Positions 54,921 to 64,000 of a stretch of DNA of 64,000 bases are shown here, one piece after another. The notes beneath the pieces were generated by a model, which was not told the origin of the DNA, did not search any database, and saw only the letters and a program-made list of their open reading frames with translations. The DNA is from Apostichopus japonicus. Its lineage: Eukaryota > Echinodermata > Holothuroidea > Aspidochirotida > Stichopodidae. Location of the stretch: NCBI RefSeq assembly GCF_037975245.1, contig NC_092564.1, positions 5,322,484 through 5,386,483 on the forward strand, written 5' to 3'. The position numbers and the translations under genes are program-made. Every line of letters starts with the position of its first letter. Within the stretch, counting starts at the first letter, position 1.

Positions 54921-55940
54921 TATTTTTATTTTTAAAGGATAGTGCAACCCCAGCAACAATGTTGTGGGTATTCAGTAAACTACTTCTATCACATAGATAC
55001 TACTACTACTACTAGTAAACAGTATTTTTATTTGAAAGGATAGTGCAACAACAGCAACACTGTTGTGGATATTCAGTTAGCTACTTCTACCACATAGATA
55101 CTACTACTACTACTAGTAAAGAGTATTTTTATTTGAAAGGATAGTGCAACCCCAGCAACACTGTTGTGGATATTCAGTTAGCTACTTCTACCACATAGAT
55201 ACTACTAGTAAACAGTATTTTTATTTTAAAGGATAGTGCAACAACAGCAACACTGTTGTGGGTATTCAGTTAGCTACTTCTACCACATAGATACTACTAG
55301 TAAACAGTATTTTTATTTTTAAAGGATAGTGCAACCCCAGCAACACTGTTGTGGGTATCCAGGAAGCTACTTCTACCACATAGATACTACTACTACTACT
55401 AGTAAACAGTATTTTTATTTGAAAGGATAGTGCAACCCCAGCAACACTGTTGTGGGTATTCAGTTAGCTACTTCTACCACATAGATACTACTAGTAAACA
55501 GTATTTTTATTTTAAAGGATAGTGCAACAACAGCAACACTGTTGTGGGTATTCAGTTAGCTACTTCTACCACATAGATACTACTAGTAAACAGTATTTTT
55601 ATTTTTAAAGGATAGTGCAACCCCAGCAACACTGTTGTGGGTATTCAGTGGGCTACTTCTACCACATAGATACTACTACTACTAGTAAACAGTATTTTTA
55701 TTTGAAAGGATAGTGCAACCCCAGCAACACTGTTGTGGGTATTCAGTTAGCTACTTCTACCACATAGATACTACTAGTAAAGAGTATTTTTATTTTTAAA
55801 GGATAGTGCAACCCCAGCAACACTGTTGTGGGTATTCAGGAAGCTACTTCTACCACTTAAATACTACTACTTCAAGTAAACAGTATTTTTATTTTAAAGG
55901 ATAGTGCAACCCCAGCAACACTGTTGTGGGTATTCAGGAC
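54921..55940 (-). repeat. Minisatellite derived from the SSUH2-like terminal exon, copy B
   Basis: Ten extra units of roughly 90-100 bp follow the true exon end, which is the eleventh. Unit subtypes alternate: on plus, 'tttttaaagg', 'attttaaagg' (some with 'gcaacaacag' in place of 'gcaaccccag') and 'tttgaaagg', which abolishes the stop codon but keeps AATAAA on minus. The repeated subtype order (about 300-bp blocks) points to higher-order amplification after the segmental duplication. Confidence 0.9.
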
Positions 55941-58900
55941 AGTGTACTTCATGTTCATTGCCATAGACCCAGAAACGACCTCCTTCTTGCTTGTACATAT
56001 ACTTAACCTCCGTTATTGGTACGGATCGTAAAATCTGCCTCTGTACATAGAATGAAAATAGATTCAAGGAGTTTGAAACCATCTTACAAAGTAAAGCCTC
56101 ATATATCTGTTGCAAACTTGAACACTCAGGATGTATTCTCAGAATTAATTCCTCACCACACTTGATGCATAACATGTTACGATGGAACCCCCACCCCACT
56201 CCCTCACAATATCTACGGAAAACATGGAACCTGGAACATGGAAAACATGGAACCCCCCCCCCCCACACCTCACAATATCTATGGAAAACATGAGCATGCA
56301 GGATTTATAAATGGTTTAGTAATAGGTTTGGTATGTAACATAATACAAAAGAAACCATTTCACAAAGTACAAACTCATAACCTATGGGAAACTTGAATAC
56401 TCAGGATTTAAAAACTCTTTACCAGGTTGATAAGAAACATTTAAAAAGAAGACCCACCCCCCCCCCTCCTTAACAGGTTTGTTTTAATCCATGGAAACCA
56501 AATTAGAAAGTACACACTCAATTGCAAACTTGAACACCAGATTTGAGACATAACATAAAGTAGCCCTCCTCCCCTGACCCCCTCCCCCCCCAAAAAAAAT
56601 ATATAATATATATATATATATATTAAATATATATATCACATATAATGGTGGCCAGCTGTTATCGCGCTGTTGGCAACCGTAAACACACACGCCTGAAACC
56701 GAGATAGCCCGTGTTGATCAGTTCAGTTGCCTGATGATCGGTATGCGAGCCTTACCCGTGAAACTCCAAGTAGCAGTATGATGGTATTTTAGTTACCAAG
56801 ATTTGATTGATATGTTTTGTATCATGTTTCAAAAGAAACCATTTTACAAAGTACACATCAAAATAACTATGGACAGATTAACACAGGCATCATTCCTAAG
56901 CTGCATGTCAGTCTTGGCCACTCATATGTTTAAAAAAGGTTTGGGACATAAACAAGTTAAGAATTGTAACTGAAATAAATTTCTTTTCATATGTATTTAG
57001 GCCTGTGATGAAATATTGATTTATCAAATACGTTAAATGTTATATTTATAAAAACTTTTAGGGTGAAAGAATAAAGTTCCAGTAATGACACTAAGAAACA
57101 GTATATTTTTTATACAGACATGTTTAGGACCATGGTTAGTTTAAAATTGGCACTAAACTTGCTAAATATACTAAATTGCCAAACTTCAAACCTAAGTTTC
57201 TGCTATGTTATTCCTTTGTTTTCACAACCTTTGTTTCAGGGACACTGCACACAGGTTCTTGGCCTAAGGCGATTTCTTGAAATATTTTATTGTCTTCAAT
57301 GAAAAGAGGAACATCACATTATTCAAATTATATATGTGGGCTTGTAATTACGGGTTTACTTATTCAGAGCTAAAATAAGAAATTTTGACAAGCGCAACAC
57401 TCTACACGTCATAATTTGCACATATTTAATGAGATTTATTAAAACTTCAAATGTGTATATCTTGGAAAAAAAGAGCTTGTCAAAAAAATGTCAACAGATT
57501 TTGAATGCGACTATCACACACTACAAATGTACTGAATATGGGGCGGCAATTTGACCAGGTGTCCGTAGAACTTTAAGTAAACGGTCTTACCTGTTGTAAT
57601 AGCTTAGACTCAGGCCAAGCATTCCTATGTCTTTCCACAATCCTGAAAGAATTCTCATTTATCTCAGGAACTTCATACTGAGAAATCGGCCACACCTGGA
57701 GAAGAAAAAAGAATATATAAACAGACGACTGGACTTAAAAAATATGTTTGAACAAATATTTGATGCATATCAAATCATTGCAGTTTTCATGGCAACCTAG
57801 TGATGTTCAGACTAGACAAATATATGGTTAGATGTTATCAGTTACAGTTGCACTTGCAGTAATCACAGTAAATTAGCATATATACGTACAATGTTAGGGT
57901 TACTCCTCTAGAACCAGTCTGACCAACTGCAGTTCCAAAAATTATAAAATAAATTCCAATTTTAAATTTTGACTAGTACAAGATTTGAACCAGTGTTGTC
58001 TGGGAATGCAAGCCCTGAAGTTGATTTATGTGAGCAAAAATCCAGTCCCGAGTTTTTGGCCATCTGCATATATTTATTTCTTGGTGTGAGGACGGATGGA
58101 TGAAGGATGGGGTGCCAGTCAGCTGGTGTCACCCCAAGGTCACCTGGTTGAAACATCATTCTAGCCAGCATTACTTTGCTTTGTTTCAAGTTTTTTACTT
58201 TTTTCTTAGTCAGTTATCCGTTGTTGTAAAGTAGATTCTTCATTCTCCCTTTAAATAAAGAGGTAAATCTATGAAACTTTCCTTTATATCAAACTTATTT
58301 TCTCTTTCAGTATATGCAAAGAGCAGAAGAACTGAAAGTCTCCACTTACATACGGAAGCGTTTGTTCAAAGACTGATTTCCCAGAGACGTCACGAATCAG
58401 TTCGTCTGGCAGATCTGTAGGTTCATGTATAAAGTCCTCCACATTATTAATACAGGAAGAATAAAAATAATACAAAGTGAAAACTTTTTTTTGAGCAATG
58501 CCATGTAACAACACACAAACATAAAACAAGCACCTCTGTTATACCAACTTACACGTATACACTTAACCAGCATCGACATCTTCCAATTAATATTATTTAA
58601 AGAAAGCATCCGGATATTAGACACTGCAATTTACAACCGAAAACTCCATAATGTGCAAACCGTTCATCTAAAAGATGATAATCAATTTTTTATTCACATA
58701 TTCATGAAGGACATCATACTTAAGAGAAAATCAATGACCTTAATTAAACAAACACATTTTAAATTTTTAAGGGGGAAACAAAAACACAAAAAAAGAAAAC
58801 AAATATTTTGCAGAAAATTTCATCCCATTGGCAAAAGGCATTCCAAGTATGTCCTTAAAGGTAACTGAATCATTGAGAAGTTCTAAACTCAGTTACGAGA

Positions 58901-61900
58901 GACTTAAACCATATTATCTCCATCTGTCAAACAGAGATAAATTATAGTGAGAAATCTAACTATGAAAAGTCAAAAGTCTCTTTTTCATTCCACTGACCCT
59001 CTAATTGATCAATTCATATGACAGATGTCTGAGATCACTGTGGACACCCAAATGCTGGTACTATGGTACCCGGATCATCCAAAATATCTATCTTATGCAC
59101 TATATGATATATGAAGATTTAACCTAATATAACTATGAATAACCCTAGCCCTACTAAAAGTAAGGCTGCTAATGATGCAAGCCCTGCTTACAACAGAGCA
59201 CGAGAGGAGAAACCGATCTAGCTTGGTCTCTGAACCAAAGTGAAATTCATACCCATCGGCCTGTTTGACAAACTCGGTCAATTATCAATGTTTGACCAAC
59301 GAGGACCAAAGCAGCTAAAAACCGGGCGAACACAAAAAGAAAGGCCTAATTCCTTCTGTGATAGTCACATGCTATGACTTTCGGGGAATCCCCAAAACAA
59401 TCACCGCGGGATTCATCCACATAAAGTGACGTCTGATTGTGGGACCCCCTACCCCAAACTTCAACAATATATATATAATAAGAGATAAGTTATAATTAGT
59501 TATTTCATTCCTGGTACATGGGTACCTTCTAAAATGGCCATATACCTTTTGTAGAGGTCAACTGTTAACATGAAAATCTACATATCAACAAGGGTTCTTT
59601 GGACAGAGTTAACAACTTCAATTTTTAGTTGCTATTATAAAGTGCCAAAAGCCTTACACCTTTTGGGGAGGAAGACTACTGCAATAAAGAGCTATGAATA
59701 TAAACTGTAATCTGAAATTGAGCAAGTTAAACATCTCTCATGCTTGATGTGTGTTGCAATAATATTTACAGCAAACATAGTTTCACTCCCTCCTACCCTA
59801 CCCTCCCCCCCCCCCCCCGCCACCCTTATGTTATTGTAGATCTATGTTACACAGTATCTTCTACTTTCATATAAATGAGTTAAAGAATGACAACAATCTA
59901 CAATGAAAGGGACCAAAAGATCAACATTTAAATGAACAATTTGGTGTTATTAACACCACTTTACTACTTACTATTGCACCTTAAGTTGTATGTACCATCG
60001 CAGCTTGGCGAAACCCTCGCATATGGGACAAGTGATCCTCCCACGGCCTCCACACCTGCCACATCTGCGAATCAAAGCAAACACTTCCTCATTGATTTAA
60101 CCGGGGGGACATTGGTCTTAGTTAGAAGCTCCCTTGGATTTTCATTGAAATGGTAAAGCAACCACGGGAATTTTCAAAACTCGGAGAGGCATTTTCTTCC
60201 AAAGACGATACGTAGAAAAGTAACAGCCAAACAGGAATACTAACATAATGCAACACATGCAATGCATCGATAATGACAAACAAACATGAGAACAAAGGAT
60301 CAAATCATACAGTAACGCTGCTGTTAGAAATTCACGGATGTGGAGAGGTGTTAATCGGGGAGGTAGAAAAGAAATCACGGGAATCTGTGAATTCGCGGAA
60401 AAAGCTTTTGCCTGATAAATGCATACATATATGCATATGTAAATGCACACATAAATGCATACATAAATGCAAACACAAATGCATACATAGATGCATACAT
60501 AGATGCATACATAAATGCATACGTGAATGCATACATAGATGCAGACGTGAATGCATACATAGATGCAGACGTAAATGCATACATAGATGCATACATAAAT
60601 GCATACATAGATGCAGACTCAAATGTAGACATAAATATATACGATTTAGTTTGATATTGAAGATTTGATTGAGATTAATCTGGGGTCACCCCAGCTTCCA
60701 ATTTACTTAGCTGTCATTTAATTTTACCAGTCATATAATCGATGCTTAATTAAAGAAAAGCGTAATTTACAAAAAAAAGAGTAAACAAACCCCCAAAAAT
60801 GGGAATTGATGACTGTTTTAATTTTTTTTTTATTCCGACCACTTTGAAAACAATCAACTGACATCAGTGATTCATATAAAGTTATGCAACAACTGCCAAA
60901 AAAAAAGGAAATTCGATAATTGAATAGGAAATAGTTAAGGACACCACTCTAAACAAGAAACTTGAACCTATGATTGCTTCAAAAGTTTTAGTCTACCACT
61001 CAGATTTTTAATCTTTTTTTATAAGTTTTGCAAAAGCTGGAATCGAAACTTGCTTCAAAAAGGTTACTAGTATAACCTCACGGAGAAAAAGAAAGTTGAA
61101 TCTATGCCTATACAAGTACTCAGAAAGCTGTTGGTAACTATTGCCACAATTGCAAGATTTTAATAGTTGTAAATTGAAGTTACCAGTAGAGGAGTTCACT
61201 CACCTTGTATTGCCGCTACCGCCACAGGAAGAGCAGGTTCTTGTTTCGGTCTTTCCTTGAGATTGATAGGTGCTATGGCCGCTTCCATTACAAGAAAAAC
61301 AAGTAACCTGGTTCAACAAAAACAAACAAACAATGAGAAGAAAGAGACCCTTGACACTTTTCAAAGTTGCTCTTACATTTCTATAACGTTTCTGGAAACA
61401 ATACCTACTGAACCATTTAAAGGACCCCGGTTATGTTGAATAACTTTAACACCACCACGTCCTTCTTTGTACCAGATTGTCTCAGGAAATTGCTTCTCCA
61501 CTCTGCCATTTCCAATGCCCAGCTTGTCTCCCCACCCTCCCCTGCCCCTGCCCCTGCCCCTGCCCCTCCCCCAACCCCCCCCCCCTTACAATCACTTTTA
61601 ATATCAGATAATCAGAACTTTCAACGTCTGTAACTTTTCGTCACTATTCAAAGTGAAACGTGACACGTCAATCTAATTGACCTGCATTTTCACAGGATAT
61701 TAGTGTTAGACAAATAGAATCCAAAGAACACACAGGCAACCCTGACCACAAAGGATTTTCCTCTAAACGTAAATGAGAAATACAGTATGAGAATCATACA
61801 ACTTAGGAAACCTCTTCAAGGGATAGCTTACCCTTCCTCGACCGTGACAACGAGGACATAGTACAAAGCCACGTCCAGTACAGTTATGGCAAACCTATAA

Positions 61901-62860
61901 TACGAGGAGAAAAAATAAATAAATATTCAACGATAAAAATGAGACTTGTAAGAAAACTAAAAACATGTATGCACCATACTTAATCCTTCATTCATTTTGT
62001 TCCCTGCATTTGAGAAAGGTACAATCAATTTAAATGCTTGAATTCTTAGTCAAGAAAAGACATTGCTAGTTAAACTGTATTTAGGTAGGCACTGTTATAT
62101 AGGTAATGTATATGTACCACAATGGGTATATTGATCATAATATTGAACATTAGATTGAACATAAGGTTGAACATAAGATTGAAATAAGCCATTTACAAAT
62201 ATTTCTTATGTGACACTACTGTATAAGGATGACCATAATGCAACGCAGTATATTTGCTGTATACCTCACTCTCAGACCATTCCTTGTACACTCTACAATA
62301 CATCTTGAGATGGGAGGTAAGAATAATTATACAACTACATGGGTATATCCTTTAAGATGCGCATTAAACCATTTATGTCACGGTTGGGCACCAAATAGAA
62401 TATATGGAACAGTCGCAGTGAAACTTTGTACCCAATTCACTGGCCACAGCAAGTAAGAGTTTTACCTTCCATACACTTGAATGTTACATAATACAGTAAA
62501 ATGTACAGAATTCTGAGATCGTTAAAACAGTACAGCTGATGCAATCTAGCACCGATATGACAGAACTCTCTGTTCAAATGGTGGAGAGTCACATTGGATC
62601 TGCCGTTTAATCGACCCTAAAATACATCCTTTCCAAACAGAGATCAAAAAGCGGAAAGAGTTACGAGTATTTACCTTGATGTTACTGGTATGAGGGATCT
62701 CTATCAATTTGTCATGGTTGTCAAAAAGTTTGAAAGGGGAGCAGGCGATATCCCAGACAGCTGGAGCAAGCCCGCAATCGGGGCCATCTATAGGACCACC
62801 TCTGTAGGGTAGATGTTCCCAGCTAGTACTCCTGGTCTCGGTGAAACTCTCCAGTTGATA
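55894..62860 (-). CDS. SSUH2: SSUH2-like protein, copy B (5' exons beyond window; one splice acceptor lost)
   Basis: Visible exons 5' to 3': 62675-62860, 61832-61894, 61204-61307, 59972-60064, 58350-about 58457, 57591-57695, 55894-56040. They have the same sizes and phases as copy A and no stop codon within any exon. Differences are often synonymous; replacements include CTGRGFVLC for CTGCGFVRC, CSSCGGSG for CSFCSGSG, CGRCGG for CDRCGG and LLQQ for LIQQ. All zinc-binding Cys pairs and the CCWGCTIL end are kept. The exon at 58350 has lost its acceptor: copy A reads ttttccag|C, copy B ttcttcctg|T. The two nearest alternative AGs (in the intron T-rich stretch, and within the exon at gtggag) would each bring a stop codon. 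Copy B is therefore probably a recent pseudogene or makes a truncated product, unless this is an assembly or allelic difference. Confidence 0.8.
56640..56792 (+). mobile_element. Insertion specific to unit 2 carrying a hammerhead-like motif
   Basis: Unit 1 has only a short AT-rich join here (about 34165-34210). Unit 2 has an expanded AT run and then about 150 bp of unique sequence. The insertion sits beside an AT microsatellite, is non-coding, and contains the hammerhead-like core described at 56716-56786. It postdates the segmental duplication or was lost from unit 1. Confidence 0.6.
56716..56786 (+). ncRNA. Hammerhead-ribozyme-like motif
   Basis: In order: CAGTTGC, CTGATGA, stem II (CGG-TA against TA-CCCG, one bulge, T-T closing mismatch), GAAAC, loop TCCAA, GTA, GCAGTAT. 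Stem I pairs GCAGT with GTTGC (including two wobble pairs) directly beside CTGATGA and the cleavage triplet. Stem III is only AC/GT. This is the type I arrangement with minimal stem III known from Penelope-like elements. The closing pair of stem II is normally G-C, so activity is uncertain. Confidence 0.5.
60413..60643. repeat. 12-bp minisatellite in an SSUH2-like intron (unit 2)
   Basis: Copy of the 37840-38069 array with the same number and order of units apart from a few substitutions. Confidence 0.92.
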
Positions 62861-64000
62861 CTGTGGAAAGAGATTTCAATGCCTAGTATTAGTTTGGTTT
62901 TTGGTTTTCTCTTTTTTCATTTTTAGATGAAGTATATAGTGCTAGAACATGATTAGAACATAAGTCACTGGCAAAATGCTACCAATGTCGTACCATGTAA
63001 TATTCATACAAAATTGGATATAGCTGTATCTCACTGAAAGATCTATGTGGTTAAACAACTGCTTTGTTGCTCCTGACACCAGAGTTAGAAATCACAGAGC
63101 CTCACACAGAAACAATTGTCTGCAACAATTGAAATGCAATGAATAAATATTTCTTTCTTTCTTGTTTTATTTTGTCCTCATTTATTCATTTCTGGATTAA
63201 TTCTGTGTAAGTTTTTCGAATTAATTTTCCAACAACTGAGGTGGCATATGATACCAAAGTTCCATTTTGGAAATGAGTTTGATTCCCAAAGAACCCTAAC
63301 GACAAGTATGTCTATATTTCAACATGCACCATATGCTGACAAAAATGCAACAAAAATGGTTTTCTTTTAGTTGAACTGTGAATTGTGGCAAGTTGATCAA
63401 ATAGAGGAAAAACGAGTGTTGATCAAACTAAACCAAATGATGATATTATCTCACATATTTAATCTGAAAAAACTGGTGGAAATATGAATTTTGAATTTGA
63501 CTGCCTCTGAGTCGACAAACAGACATCTGCTCACTTCAATAAGAACTTGATGTGATAGATCGAAATGCTCAGCGATGAATTTATGTTCTGCTTTTTTTCT
63601 GCATGTTCTGTTTTTTGTTTTGCTATATTTTTCATTGTTTGGTGTAGGCTCCTTAAGTCCACATATATTGACACTGCACATCAAGAAAGTATTGCTTTAC
63701 ATTTATTCATCACAACATTTATTTTACGGTAATGCGTTTTGCAATGTTTCGAGATCTAAATTACTGAACCTTTTAAGTCTTAACATGAGCTTAATGATGG
63801 TTCAGTGTCAGCACTGGTAACATTCTATCTTGAAAGTATGACAACCAAAGAGAAAGTTAACAGTTTCAGATCCTAATTGCATTGATGACATCACAGATTT
63901 ACAACATCACAGCTCCCAGGCATGTCTTGTAAACTAGGATATCTTCCAAAATGGAACAACATTTGCCTTGGCAGGTGTATGGGTGAGTTGTTGTTCTTCA
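62861..64000 (-). other. Intron of SSUH2-like copy B to the window edge
   Basis: Aligns with 40266-41420 of unit 1, the intron before exon 41539-41668. The next exon would fall just outside the window. No other feature was seen. Confidence 0.7.

Larger units (their letters stand above)
48965..64000. repeat. Tandem segmental duplication, unit 2 (runs off window)
   Basis: Second copy of the 26936-48964 segment: orphan ACADL exons 1-2, spacer and SSUH2-like copy B. Differences include single-base changes, small indels, an expanded terminal minisatellite (10 extra units versus 5) and an insertion of about 150 bp near 56640-56792. The right breakpoint is outside the window. Confidence 0.92.

Overview
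The window is animal nuclear DNA. Every gene is split by GT-AG introns and all are on the minus strand. The rest is AT-rich non-coding sequence with long AT microsatellites, many C/G homopolymer runs, a tRNA-derived SINE, Penelope-like retroelement remnants and small hAT-type MITEs. Gene content (DHRS4-like reductases, long-chain acyl-CoA dehydrogenase, an SSUH2-like protein) and repeat types suggest a marine invertebrate deuterostome, possibly an echinoderm. This is inference; no sequence was compared against a database.

Region 1 (1-16.6 kb): two tandem short-chain dehydrogenase/reductase (SDR) genes of DHRS4 type. Copy 2 (11067-16538) is complete, with nine coding exons and 267 codons. Copy 1 (851-6024) has the same exon plan but runs off the left edge, and its expected 71-bp exon could not be found. 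Both share a 24-bp microexon.

Region 2 (16.6-22.1 kb): intergenic. It holds the second SINE copy, a Penelope-like fragment with a hammerhead-like tail, and three 373-bp direct repeats, each with a tRNA-like gene.

Region 3 (22.1-28.3 kb): a complete mitochondrial long-chain acyl-CoA dehydrogenase gene (ACADL, ten coding exons, 445 codons).

Region 4 (27 kb to the right edge): a tandem segmental duplication. Unit 1 (about 26936-48964, about 22 kb) carries ACADL exons 1-2 with promoter, a spacer, and a full SSUH2-like gene. Unit 2 (about 48965 onward) repeats this: an orphan ACADL promoter with exons 1-2, the spacer, and SSUH2-like copy B, which leaves the window before its 5' exons. The junction places the orphan ACADL promoter and mitochondrial-presequence exons just upstream of SSUH2-like copy A, in matching splice phase, so a chimeric mitochondrion-targeted SSUH2-like product is possible. 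Copy B has lost one splice acceptor AG.

The SSUH2-like protein has three PPxY motifs, a DnaJ-type cysteine-rich core and a C-terminal CaaX-like end. The terminal coding end, stop and poly(A) signal of its last exon have expanded into a minisatellite, with 6 units in copy A and 11 in copy B. A hammerhead-ribozyme-like insertion is present in unit 2 only.
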